From contig JACPRD010000027.1 of assembly GCA_016190145.1 (NCBI GenBank), positions 1 through 40,885 on the forward strand: a stretch of DNA of 40,885 nucleotides, in the 5' to 3' direction. The DNA comes from Planctomycetota bacterium (lineage in GTDB: Bacteria; Planctomycetota; MHYJ01; WSZJ01). The notes below the pieces were generated by a model that worked only from the letters and a program-made list of their open reading frames with translations, was not told the origin of the DNA and made no database searches. Positions 7,232 to 15,288 of the stretch are shown piece after piece; within the stretch, counting starts at the first letter, position 1, and each line of letters opens with the position of its first letter. Both the position numbers and the translations under genes were made by a program.

Positions 7232-8293
7232 ATGCTTCCTTCCCTGCAGGCCACCGCGGCGCCGAAGTTCGTGGAGGAGTGGCGCCGGCGGAAGAGCGCG
7301 GCGTTCGACCTGAAAGGGAACTCGACGGCGCGGCGCACGGTCGAGTTCGAGCTGTGGGGGCGGCGGGTGCGCGCGTACTCGAACGCGAACCTTTCCGTCT
7401 ACAGCGCGCAGGCGTGCAACGCGAAATGCCCGTTCTGCGTGGAGGAGCTGAGGCCCGCGTCGCGCGGGACGGAACTGGTCGCGCAGAAGCGGGTGGAGGC
7501 GGACGACGAGCGGTACTTCGGGAAGCTCGAGCGCGCGCTGGAGGCGCTTCGGCCGCTCGACCCGAGCGTGTCGGTAACGGGGGGCGAGCCGAGCAAGGAC
7601 CCGAGGCTGCCGCGCCTCCTGCGCACGCTCGCGGCGCGCGGGGCGCGCAAGCGCACGATGACGACGAATGGCTCGGGGCTGCTGGACGTACGCGAGGGGC
7701 GCCCGCTGGTCGAATGGGTCGTGGCGGCCGGGTTGCGCCACCTGAACATCAGTCGCGCGCACCCGGACCAGGAGACGAACGCTTCGCTGATGAGATTGAG
7801 GGAGGGGTTGACCGTCGCCCAGCTTTCCCGGGTTGCCCAACTCGCGCGCGCCGGTGGCGCGCGCGCACGGCTCTCGTGTGTCCTGCTTCGCGGGGCGATC
7901 GACTCGCTCGACGGAATCCTCTCGTACCTCGCCTTCGCCGAGTCCGTCGGCGTCGACAACGTCGTCTTCCGCCAGCTCATGCTCGCCGATCCCGCCACCA
8001 CCCTCCCCGGCCCGGTCACCCGCTTCAGCGACGCCCGCCGCGTCCCCCTCGAATCCCTCCTCGACTCCGTCAGCGCGGATCCGCGTTTCAGTTTTGTCCG
8101 CCAGATCGTAGGCTACTACTACTACGTCGAAGTCTGGCGCTGCCGCGGGATCGACGTGGTGTTCGAGGAAGCCGACCTCGCGGCGCTGGAAGCGGCGAAA
8201 CGGGCGGACCCGGACCTGATCCACGAACTCATCTTCCACCCGAACGCCGAGCTCGCTTCGACGTGGCAGCCCTGGGACGGAGTGCTGGGATGA
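7232..8293 (+). CDS. Radical SAM enzyme
   Basis: 353 residues. C62, C66 and C69 (CNAKCPFC) form the CX3CX2C motif that binds the 4Fe-4S cluster, and GGEP at about 117-120 is the SAM-binding motif. The following residues fit a MoaA-like partial TIM barrel. Such enzymes cleave S-adenosylmethionine to make a 5'-deoxyadenosyl radical; the substrate cannot be read from the sequence. I see no SPASM-type Cys-rich C-terminus, only one Cys in a WRCRG segment near residue 300. The start is set by AAGGTGG upstream of the ATG. The stop overlaps the start of the next gene (ATGA, 8290-8293), so enzyme and partner are made together. No short precursor peptide gene was found beside it. Confidence 0.88.
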   Translation: MLPSLQATAAPKFVEEWRRRKSAAFDLKGNSTARRTVEFELWGRRVRAYSNANLSVYSAQACNAKCPFCVEELRPASRGTELVAQKRVEADDERYFGKLERALEALRPLDPSVSVTGGEPSKDPRLPRLLRTLAARGARKRTMTTNGSGLLDVREGRPLVEWVVAAGLRHLNISRAHPDQETNASLMRLREGLTVAQLSRVAQLARAGGARARLSCVLLRGAIDSLDGILSYLAFAESVGVDNVVFRQLMLADPATTLPGPVTRFSDARRVPLESLLDSVSADPRFSFVRQIVGYYYYVEVWRCRGIDVVFEEADLAALEAAKRADPDLIHELIFHPNAELASTWQPWDGVLG

Positions 8294-9999
8294 AGGACCT
8301 TGTCGTCCGCGAGCATCGCGTCCGGATCGACCTCGGGCCGCAGGTCCTGAGGGTCGAGTGTCCGGAGGACGTGACGTGGGACCCGGCGCAGGCTGAGCCG
8401 CCGCTTTCGAAAACGATCGGGCCGCTCCGCTCCGGGCGGTTCGTGTCGGCGTCGGTGCTGGCGCAGAAGGCGAAGCTGTTCGACGACGGCCTGTTCGCCG
8501 CCGTCGAGCTGGCCGCGCAGGGGGGGCAGGGCAAGTGCGCGGGCAAGGCGCGGCTGCTGGAAAAGGTCGCGCTTCGGCTTTCGGGCATGGAGGGCGCGCG
8601 CGTGGGCGAGGCCGCTGCGGTCCTGCTCGCGGCGTGCGAGCTGGGCGGGCTGCGCGTCGCGCAGTCGGCCGGGATCGCCGGCGCCGTCCGCCAGTCGCTG
8701 ACCGAATTCCTCGCCGATGAGATGCGCTCGAAACCTCTCGGCTTCTACACCTGGTCGCCGGGGCTGGAGGCGATCTTCCGGCAGGACCGCATGCTTCAGA
8801 CGGAGCTCAAGGACCCCGTCGGCGTCGAGATTCTCGCGCGGGCGATCCACGGCACCCCCGAGGTCCGGACGCTTTACGAGCAGTCCCTGGGCCTCGCCGA
8901 ACGCCTGACGAATCCGTTCGTCTGGCAGGATCTCCGCCCGCTGCTCAAAGCCCTCGACGGCGGCGAAGAACCGAAAGCCGCCGGAAAAGTCTCGTTCCTC
9001 CCGCCGTCGGAATCCCCCGAAGGCGCGCTCGTGAAACGGCTTTTCGGCAACTCCCCGATCCCCCCCGGCTTCAACCTCGCCGACGAGCTCGTCAAGCGCA
9101 TCGTCTCCGGCGACCTCTGGCTCACCCCGAAGGCCGACTCCGGCTGGTACGACCACGTCGTCTGGTCGCTCGAGCCCCTCGTGGTGCCCTTCCGCATGCC
9201 GGAGGGTGCCAGACTCGACCTCGGCGAACGCTACAAGGCCCAGCTCGTCGACCTCTTCAAGGGCATCCTCGCCCTTGCCCGCGAAACCCACGTCAAGCAG
9301 GTCGAGTCGCCTCAGGCCGGCTGCGGCCCCCCGGAACGCAGGATCACGATCTCCCCCGAACTCTCCGCCGAGCCACTTCCCTCCCACTACCTCCGCCGCG
9401 CCATCGGCTACCGCCTCGTCCGCGATCTCCTGGAAAGCACGTTCGGCGAGGTCGCGCTCGCGGAGATGCGCCGCATGACGCCCGACGGTCCCGGGAAGAT
9501 CCCGCTCGCGCGCGAGCTCACCCTCATGGAAGCGCTCTTCAACGGCGCCTACGTCACGACGATGCGCGAACTGGGCCTCGAGCCCGACCCGAAGCTCGCC
9601 GCGGGCCGAACGGGCGGCGCCGACGCCGACGCCTCGCGTTTCGCGGGCTGGGCGGCCGACCAGACGGAGGATCCCGACCTCTTTCGCGACTCCCGCATGA
9701 TGGTCCCTGTCTTCCGCGACGTCGAACGCGGCCTGACAAAAGTCTGGGCCTTCCTCGGCTGGTCCAGCCGTCCTGTCGACGTGTCGTTCAAGGTGCCGCC
9801 CAAAGTCACGGTCACGCCCGCAGGCCTCCGCATGCCCGGCGCGGTCGCCCCGGTCATCGAGTTTGAGAAGGTGCGCTACAGCCTGATCTACCCGGTCACG
9901 GTCGAGGCGTACGTTTCGAAGCTGATGAACCGCGCGGAGTTCGCGGCGCACTGCGATCTCTATGGAACGCGGAAAGCGATCGTCGACAACCTGAAATAG
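8290..9999 (+). CDS. Large protein of unknown function coupled to the radical SAM enzyme
   Basis: 569 residues, not recognised. The ATG overlaps the radical SAM stop by 4 nt and GGAG lies 8 nt upstream. No signal peptide or membrane helices. The N-terminal 30 residues are Val/Leu-rich beta-like sequence, the middle is helical, and the C-terminal 150 residues are mixed. Notable segments are LPSHYLRRAIGYRLVRDLLE in the second half and a lone QAGCG at about residue 340. The tight coupling suggests a dedicated substrate, scaffold or second enzyme for the radical SAM protein. It could be a maturase partner, but no known family is visible. Confidence 0.75.
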   Translation: MKDLVVREHRVRIDLGPQVLRVECPEDVTWDPAQAEPPLSKTIGPLRSGRFVSASVLAQKAKLFDDGLFAAVELAAQGGQGKCAGKARLLEKVALRLSGMEGARVGEAAAVLLAACELGGLRVAQSAGIAGAVRQSLTEFLADEMRSKPLGFYTWSPGLEAIFRQDRMLQTELKDPVGVEILARAIHGTPEVRTLYEQSLGLAERLTNPFVWQDLRPLLKALDGGEEPKAAGKVSFLPPSESPEGALVKRLFGNSPIPPGFNLADELVKRIVSGDLWLTPKADSGWYDHVVWSLEPLVVPFRMPEGARLDLGERYKAQLVDLFKGILALARETHVKQVESPQAGCGPPERRITISPELSAEPLPSHYLRRAIGYRLVRDLLESTFGEVALAEMRRMTPDGPGKIPLARELTLMEALFNGAYVTTMRELGLEPDPKLAAGRTGGADADASRFAGWAADQTEDPDLFRDSRMMVPVFRDVERGLTKVWAFLGWSSRPVDVSFKVPPKVTVTPAGLRMPGAVAPVIEFEKVRYSLIYPVTVEAYVSKLMNRAEFAAHCDLYGTRKAIVDNLK

Positions 10000-10040
10000 C
10001 ATCGGGATTGCCGGGTGGCGATCTTGCGGGCCGCGGGTTC

Positions 10041-10153
10041 GTTCCTCGTTACTCGTTACTCGTTTCTGGTTCCGTGGGGCGGCTGGCCACGGTGTCGCCC
10101 CGAGCTCCCGTGTTGCGGAACGAGAAACGAGTAACGAGGAACCAGGAACGCAT
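10041..10153. repeat. Inverted pair of AACGAGN heptamer arrays between convergent genes
   Basis: Left array (10041-10075) is in minus orientation: GTTCCTC, GTTACTC, GTTACTC, GTTTCTG, GTTCCGT. Right array (10119-10153) is in plus orientation: AACGAGA, AACGAGT, AACGAGG, AACCAGG, AACGCAT. Both keep a 7-bp period. 10041-10057 and 10126-10142 are perfect 17-bp reverse complements and can form a long stem. The spacer has its own GGGGCG/CGCCCC pairing. The position between the ends of two convergent genes suits a bidirectional terminator, although there is no U-tract. Confidence 0.85.
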
Positions 10154-10183
10154 TTCCGCGACCCGCCGCCGACGTCCGCAGAT

Positions 10184-11167
10184 TCAGAAGACCCGGACGG
10201 TCTGCCCGGTCTTCAGCGCCTCGTCCAGCAGCTTCCCGATGAGAGGCACGTACTTCAGCCCCGCCAGCCGCGCGGCGTGCGCGAATTCGCTTCGGATCTC
10301 GAGGTAGGGGTTCGGGTTGACCTCGATCACGAACGGCTCGTCGAATTCGTTCACGCGCACGTCCACCCGGGCGTAGCTGCGCACCTGGCAGGCGCGGCAG
10401 GCCTCGCGGGCCGTGTGTTCGATCTTGCGGCGGAGGCCGGCGGAGATATTGCGCGCGGGCTTCACCTGCGTGCCCTTGTACGCGGCGGAATTGCGGTAGA
10501 ACTTGGCCGCGCGGCCCATGATGTGGAGCTTGCGGGCGGGGAGGCCGGTGAAGTCGACTTCGAGAAGCGGGAGCACGCGGTCGAACAGCACGCCGGCATA
10601 GATCTCGCGCCCGGGGATGTACTCCTCGGCCAGCACCGCGTCCTTCGTGCTCCTCAGGAGCTCGCGCACCCGCGTGCGCAGATCCTCCGACTTCTTCACG
10701 AACGACACGTCGCCGATCGAGAGCGAAGCGTCGGAGCGCATCGGCTTCACGAACAGCGGAAAGTTCAGGTGCCCGCCCACGAGGTCGGGCTTCTCCCGCG
10801 TGAACACCGCGAACTCCGGGTACGCGATGTTGTGGTACTCGTACAGCTTTTTGGAAAGCGCCTTGTCGAGCGCGAGCGCGAGCCCGATCGACGGGTTCCC
10901 CGTGAACGGAATCCCGACCAGCTCCAGCACCGCCGCGACCCGCGCCTCCTGCTTGCCGTCCCCCCGGAATTCCTCGCACAGGTTGAACACCACGTCCGGC
11001 GCCGACTTGCGGATGCCGTCCACGAGCGCGTCGATTTCGAGGGGGACGGGAAGCGGCACGGGCAGGTGCCCGAGCCGGACGAGCGCGCGCGAGACCTGGA
11101 GGACGACGACATCGGGCTTGCGTCCGCCGGGCGTATACGGTGAGTAGAGGACGAGCACTCGTTTCAT
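10184..11167 (-). CDS. D-alanine-D-alanine ligase-like ATP-grasp protein
   Basis: 327 residues. The N-terminus (VLVLYSPYTPGGRKPDV, then PDVVFNLCEEFRGDG) matches the Ddl pre-ATP-grasp domain. The ATP-grasp core includes FPLFVKPMRSDAS, an AEEYIPGREIYAGVL segment and the metal-binding VIEVNPNPYLE near residue 290. The family joins two amino acids or related acids using ATP, classically to make D-Ala-D-Ala for peptidoglycan. Here the signature around the lysine and the absence of mur/fts neighbours suggest one of the divergent Ddl-like ligases, so substrate specificity is open. No clear Shine-Dalgarno precedes the ATG at 11167. The 3' end faces the inverted heptamer arrays. Confidence 0.85.
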   Translation of the reverse strand: MKRVLVLYSPYTPGGRKPDVVVLQVSRALVRLGHLPVPLPVPLEIDALVDGIRKSAPDVVFNLCEEFRGDGKQEARVAAVLELVGIPFTGNPSIGLALALDKALSKKLYEYHNIAYPEFAVFTREKPDLVGGHLNFPLFVKPMRSDASLSIGDVSFVKKSEDLRTRVRELLRSTKDAVLAEEYIPGREIYAGVLFDRVLPLLEVDFTGLPARKLHIMGRAAKFYRNSAAYKGTQVKPARNISAGLRRKIEHTAREACRACQVRSYARVDVRVNEFDEPFVIEVNPNPYLEIRSEFAHAARLAGLKYVPLIGKLLDEALKTGQTVRVF

Positions 11168-11249
11168 TCGGCGCGGATAGTAACATCCGATCGCCGTTGT
11201 GAAAGCGCAAGCGTCGCTCGCCGTCGCGAGCGCTCGATTGAACGCAAGC

Positions 11250-11407
11250 CGGATCCGCGGTCAGGTTCGGCGTTCGGAGTACGGCGTTCGGCGTTTCGTC
11301 CACAACTCGTTGCGTTCAACGCCGAACCCCGAACTCCGAACCCGATCGCGCGACCGCAGGCGGTCCAACCGTCCCGTCTTCAGATCGAATTCTTCTCACG
11401 CTCTCAG
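11250..11407. repeat. Dispersed inverted-heptamer element, copy B2
   Basis: Left array in minus orientation: GTTCGGC, GTTCGGA, GTACGGC, GTTCGGC (11265-11292). A centre resembling GTTTCGTCC.CAACTCG follows. Right array in plus orientation: CAACGCC, GAACCCC, GAACTCC, GAACCCG (11317-11344). The whole, with its right flank GATCGCGCGACCGCA..CGGTCCAACC to about 11372, is closely similar to copy B3 at 14129-14248. Downstream, 11383-11407 resembles the arms of the large inverted repeat at 40184-40284. It sits between the Ser/Thr kinase gene and the ATP-grasp gene, both on the - strand. Confidence 0.85.
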
Positions 11408-11410
11408 GGG

Positions 11411-13327
11411 TCAACACCCCTCCAGCGCCTCGAGCAGCATCTCGTAGCTTGCGAACCGCCCCTCCTTGTCCTTCGCCATCATCTTCTGCAGAACCCCGTA
11501 CACCGCGGGCGACAGATTCGGCCCCAGCGAACTCACCACCGGCAGATCCTCTTCCTCGTGCTTCCGCATCACCGCGAGCGCGCTCTCCCCGCGGAACGGC
11601 GGATGTCCGACCAGCATGTGAAAAAGCGTCGCGCCCAGCGAGTAGATGTCCGAGCGGAAGTCCACTTCCTCCCCGCGCGCCTGCTCCGGAGACATGTAGA
11701 GCGGCGTCCCCATCACGATCCCCTGCGACGTGAGCCCCGGGTCCTGCCCCTTGAAGAGCCCGAAGTCCGTGATCTTCACCTGCCCCTTCGGCGTCAGCAT
11801 GACGTTTTCCGGTTTGACGTCGCGGTGCACGATCCCTTTCTCGGCAGCCGTCTGGAGGCCGCGGGCGATCTGGCCGCCGAGGGCGAGCGCGCGCCCGAGC
11901 GGAAGGCGGCCCTGGTCGGCGAGGAGCTTTCGCAGCGTTCCGCCCTCGACGAACTCCATCGCGAAGAACGGCGGAGTCTCCTTGTCGCTGATGAAGTAGA
12001 TCTGCGCGATGTGAGGCGAGTTCAGGGCCGCGAGCGCCTGGGCCTCGCGCTTGAAGCGGCTGACGAACTTCGCGTCGGCGGAGAGCTCGGGGCTCAGGAC
12101 CTTGACCGCAACCGCGCGCTGGAGCCTTTCGTCCAGGGCCTTGTAGACGGTCCCCATGCCGCCCTGGCCGACCTTCTCCTGCACGACGTACGGGCCCAGG
12201 CGCCGTCCGGCCGCGGGCGCGGCGGTCGGGGAGCCGGCCACGAGCGTCTCCTGGTCCCCCGAAACCGACGGCAACCCCCGCACCCCCTGGAGCTGATAGG
12301 CGGGCACCGGCCTGCTCGAGCCCTTGAGCGCGACCTGCACCTCGGTGCCTTCGAACTGCTCCTTCACGATCTCCCAGGTCCGGACGCTGGCCAGGACATG
12401 GCCGGGGGCGGCTTCTCTCTGAAGTGCGTCCGCGAGGGCTACGTTCTTGCCGATGACGGTGTAGTCCACGCGGTGCTCGGAGCCCACGTTGCCGACGGTC
12501 GCGTAGCCGGTATGGACGCCGATCTGGACGTCCACGTGCGTCGCGGCCGGGAACCAGCGGCGGCGCGACTGCCGGACCTTGTCGCGGAGCTGAAGGGCCG
12601 TCCGCACCGCGCGCGCCGCGTGGTCCTCCTGAGGCACGGGATCGCCGAAAAACGCGAGAATCCTCGCCGTGATGAATTTGTCCAGCGTGCCGCCGTTCGC
12701 GAAAATGATCGCCGTGGTCTCGCGGCGGTAGTCGTTGAGCAGCTCGATCACCTCTTCCGATTCCAGTTCCGCCACCAGCTCGTCGAACCGCGCGAGGTCG
12801 GCGTAAAGGACGGTGATGAGGCGCTTCTTCGGCGCCAGGTCCGGCGCTTCGCCGCGCAGGATGGAATTGGCGATCTCGGGCGACAGGTAGCGCATGAGGC
12901 GGTTGCTGCGGTCCAGGAGGCCGAGCTGTTCCTGGACCTTGGCTTCGAGCCCCCGGTTGGCCTCGTGGAGCTGCGCCTCGTGCTCGCGCAGCTTCTCGTT
13001 GCGCACCGAGAGCTCGGCGTAGGCCTTGGAGAGGCGCGCCTGCTGGTCCCAGATCTGGTCCTCCAGCGCGACCAGCTCCGTGCGGTCCCGGAGGCCGACG
13101 AGCACTCCCGCGGCGAGCGGACTCGTCCAGACTTCGAACTGCCGCTCGCCGAACCGGAGGACCGCGCCCTCCTCGAGCCCCGCCGGCGCCGCCGCCCCCG
13201 CTTCCGCCCCGGTCGCTTCCCGGAACGCGCGCGAAGCGAGCCGCAGGCGGCCGTCCGTGCCGCGGACGGCGAAGGCGATCTTGCCGTCCTCGAGCAGGGC
13301 CCTCAGGACGTCCGGGTCATCCGGCAA
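11411..13327 (-). CDS. Ser/Thr protein kinase with PAS-like, coiled-coil and degenerate cyclase domains
   Basis: 638 residues. Order: PAS-like region (about 1-85), coiled coil (about 85-145), class III cyclase domain (about 165-330), kinase (about 378-638). Kinase motifs are intact: GQGGMG loop at 387-392, K409, HRD at 501-503, DFG at 521-523 and SPE. It should phosphorylate Ser/Thr proteins in the cytoplasm. The cyclase domain keeps one metal Asp (D177) but reads FITAR where FIGDA is usual, so the second metal Asp is lost. It also reads VALADAL where VNLAARL is usual, so the transition-state Asn and Arg are Ala (297, 301). It is therefore probably a catalytically dead sensor or dimerisation module. 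The start overlaps the upstream unknown gene by 11 nt. Confidence 0.88.
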   Translation of the reverse strand: MPDDPDVLRALLEDGKIAFAVRGTDGRLRLASRAFREATGAEAGAAAPAGLEEGAVLRFGERQFEVWTSPLAAGVLVGLRDRTELVALEDQIWDQQARLSKAYAELSVRNEKLREHEAQLHEANRGLEAKVQEQLGLLDRSNRLMRYLSPEIANSILRGEAPDLAPKKRLITVLYADLARFDELVAELESEEVIELLNDYRRETTAIIFANGGTLDKFITARILAFFGDPVPQEDHAARAVRTALQLRDKVRQSRRRWFPAATHVDVQIGVHTGYATVGNVGSEHRVDYTVIGKNVALADALQREAAPGHVLASVRTWEIVKEQFEGTEVQVALKGSSRPVPAYQLQGVRGLPSVSGDQETLVAGSPTAAPAAGRRLGPYVVQEKVGQGGMGTVYKALDERLQRAVAVKVLSPELSADAKFVSRFKREAQALAALNSPHIAQIYFISDKETPPFFAMEFVEGGTLRKLLADQGRLPLGRALALGGQIARGLQTAAEKGIVHRDVKPENVMLTPKGQVKITDFGLFKGQDPGLTSQGIVMGTPLYMSPEQARGEEVDFRSDIYSLGATLFHMLVGHPPFRGESALAVMRKHEEEDLPVVSSLGPNLSPAVYGVLQKMMAKDKEGRFASYEMLLEALEGC

Positions 13328-14039
13328 AGATCGCTCTCCGCCGGTAGAGCGGCTGCACGGCGTGCCAGAAGCCGGGCATCATGGGGATGAGGGGAAGTGC
13401 GGCCTGCTGGCGGATCGGGTGGCGGGAGAAGCCGATCCAGACGGAGACGGCTCCGTCCGGGAGCATGGTGCCGCAGCCGACGACCGACCGCACGCCGCGG
13501 GGCCGCACGAAGTCGTCCTGGGCCGGGATGAACGGGCTGCCCGGGGCGTTCTCGACGTGAAACAAACCGAACGCACGCGATACGCCTTCCAGGTGGATGC
13601 CGCCGCCGGTGCCGATCACGATGTCGAGGTCGAACCCGATCTGCTGGAAGCAGCGCGCGAGCATCGGCACGGTCGTCACGGTCTGGCGGTTGAGCGGGAT
13701 CGCGCGGTGTCCGGACGAGGTCGCGCGGTCGTTCCACGCGGCGTCGTCGCCTTGCGTCCCCATGAGCGCGAGAAAGCGGTCGCCCGGAGCGGGCGAGAGC
13801 CCGAATTTCCCGCGCGCGAATTCCTGTCCCCCGCTGTCGAGCGACGCGAACGGCAGCGAGAGGTACACGCGCGAGAGGACGAGCGAGCGCTCCTGCGAAG
13901 GGCCCGAGACGCACGCCCTGTACAGTCCGGACGCGAGCCCGTCGCAGGCGGCCTGCACCGAGCCCGCGGTTTTGAAACCCGGCGCCAGCCCCTCGACGAA
14001 GGCCTCCGGCGCGCCGACATCCAGGGCGGTCAGATCCAT
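13317..14039 (-). CDS. Unknown protein coupled to the kinase
   Basis: 240 residues, not recognised. The ATG at 14039 is chosen because AAAGGAGGG (14047-14055 on the minus strand) lies 7 nt upstream; the longer frame from 14066 would place that site inside the gene. No signal peptide or membrane helix. The Gly- and Phe-rich mixed alpha/beta sequence, with FDLDIVIGTGGGIHLEG in the middle, could be a small sensory or ligand-binding domain. The 11-nt overlap with the kinase start indicates coupled translation. A signal input or substrate for the kinase is the simplest reading, inferred from context only. Confidence 0.7.
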   Translation of the reverse strand: MDLTALDVGAPEAFVEGLAPGFKTAGSVQAACDGLASGLYRACVSGPSQERSLVLSRVYLSLPFASLDSGGQEFARGKFGLSPAPGDRFLALMGTQGDDAAWNDRATSSGHRAIPLNRQTVTTVPMLARCFQQIGFDLDIVIGTGGGIHLEGVSRAFGLFHVENAPGSPFIPAQDDFVRPRGVRSVVGCGTMLPDGAVSVWIGFSRHPIRQQAALPLIPMMPGFWHAVQPLYRRRAIFAG

Positions 14040-14128
14040 GCGCCCTCCCTCCTTTGGAGGATTCAAACTACTCGCCCGCCCGCCGGCCTTCCAGAGTTAT
14101 GTAAGCACGTTGACTTTCACCGCCCGCC

Positions 14129-14248
14129 GGATTCGCGGCCGGGTTCGGTGTTCGGAGTTCGGCGTTTCGTCCGCAACTCGATGCGTTCAACGCCGAACCC
14201 CGAACTCCGAACGCCGAACCCGATCGCGCGACCGCAACCGGTCCAACC
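14129..14248. repeat. Dispersed inverted-heptamer element, copy B3
   Basis: The left array in minus orientation (GTTCGGT, GTTCGGA, GTTCGGC at about 14142-14162) is followed by the same centre as B2. The right array in plus orientation, CAACGCC, GAACCCC, GAACTCC, GAACGCC, GAACCCG, covers about 14188-14222. The right flank GATCGCGCGACCGCAACCGGTCCAACC matches B2 closely. The number of heptamers differs between copies, as expected for slippage within an otherwise conserved element. It lies between the metallopeptidase gene end and the kinase-partner start. Confidence 0.85.
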
Positions 14249-14266
14249 ACGGCCCCGCTGCCGATC

Positions 14267-15286
14267 TTACAACTCGATGAATTTGCCCGACCGCACCCAG
14301 TTCGACGCCAGCGTCGTCACGAACGCCGTGAGCCGCACCACCATCTCCTCCTCGCGCCCCTCGAGCGTCCCCAGCTTCATCTCCCGGAGCCGCGAAATCA
14401 GGTGCTTCACCGCCGCGAGTACTACCGGCTGCCGCGCCCCCGTCCAGTAGCTCACCTGCTTCACGATCTGCTTGTGCTTCTCGTCCGCCCATGCCGCCGC
14501 CTTCGCCTCTTCCCCAGGCGGCCCGAAAATGTCGCGCAGGTCGCCGTCCGCATACCCCGCGATCTGCGCCGCGATCACCGCTCCCTCGTCCCGCCGCTCG
14601 TAGTGCTCCTTGATCGTGTACCCGAGCTCCTCCGCCGGCAGCGAGTCCACGTCGATCAGCGGCGGGTTCTTGCCGATCGCCGCCATCGTCCGCTCGACGT
14701 ACTCCAGCTTCGGAAGCGCCCCGTGACCCTTGTACTTCTCGCGCCAGTCGCTTCCCGGAGTCAGCCACACCGCGAACGTCTCGGCGAAGTCCTCGTCGGG
14801 ATGCTTCTGCGCGTACCACCCCGGGATGTGCTTCACGAACTTCTTCGAGAACGGGTTGGCCTCGTAGTCCTCCTGGTACGGCCGCGAGTACGGCCCGAAT
14901 ACCTGGTGCCACTCCTCCGTCTGGTACAGCTTGTACGCGTAGTTGAACGCGTGCCCCGCCTCGTGACGCAGGTAGAGCATCGTCAGGCGGTCGTCCTCGA
15001 GGTCCTCGCTGAACTCCTCCTCCAGCCGCTTGAGCCGCTCGTCCGCGAGATAGAACGGAATCCCGATCACCGGCACGCCCTCCGGACACCCCCACTCGTC
15101 CGACAGGTACGTCTTCGGCCGGTACGAAAGCCCCTTCTCCCCCAGCTCCTCGGACAGCTTCTTGAGCGCCGATTCGAGCGGCGTCCCCTCGATCTTGAGC
15201 TGGAGCTCGTCGATCTTCTTCGAGAGCACCGCGAGCTTCTCGGACTCCCATTGCTCGCGGGGCGTCGTTTCCTTGAAGTCCGGCAT
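14267..15286 (-). CDS. Putative zinc-binding metallopeptidase
   Basis: 339 residues from the ATG at 15286. HEAGH at about residues 108-112 is the zinc-binding HExxH. E169 in DFAETFA about 60 residues later is a good third ligand, as in gluzincin-like putative zinc-binding metallopeptidases. Charged helical segments at both ends (about 10-50 and 270-320) look alpha-helical. There is no signal peptide, so a cytoplasmic location is likely, although the upstream gene encodes a lipoprotein. The start is 2 nt after the stop of that gene, so they are one operon. The open frame reaches further upstream, but that part is the shadow of the lipoprotein gene. Confidence 0.8.
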   Translation of the reverse strand: MPDFKETTPREQWESEKLAVLSKKIDELQLKIEGTPLESALKKLSEELGEKGLSYRPKTYLSDEWGCPEGVPVIGIPFYLADERLKRLEEEFSEDLEDDRLTMLYLRHEAGHAFNYAYKLYQTEEWHQVFGPYSRPYQEDYEANPFSKKFVKHIPGWYAQKHPDEDFAETFAVWLTPGSDWREKYKGHGALPKLEYVERTMAAIGKNPPLIDVDSLPAEELGYTIKEHYERRDEGAVIAAQIAGYADGDLRDIFGPPGEEAKAAAWADEKHKQIVKQVSYWTGARQPVVLAAVKHLISRLREMKLGTLEGREEEMVVRLTAFVTTLASNWVRSGKFIEL

Positions 15287-15288
15287 CT

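Noticed and set aside
5689-8289. Long upstream extension of the frame encoding the 569-residue partner protein
   Set aside because: The extension lies antisense to the secreted protein and out of frame with the radical SAM gene; the ATG at 8290 with overlap and Shine-Dalgarno is the sound start.
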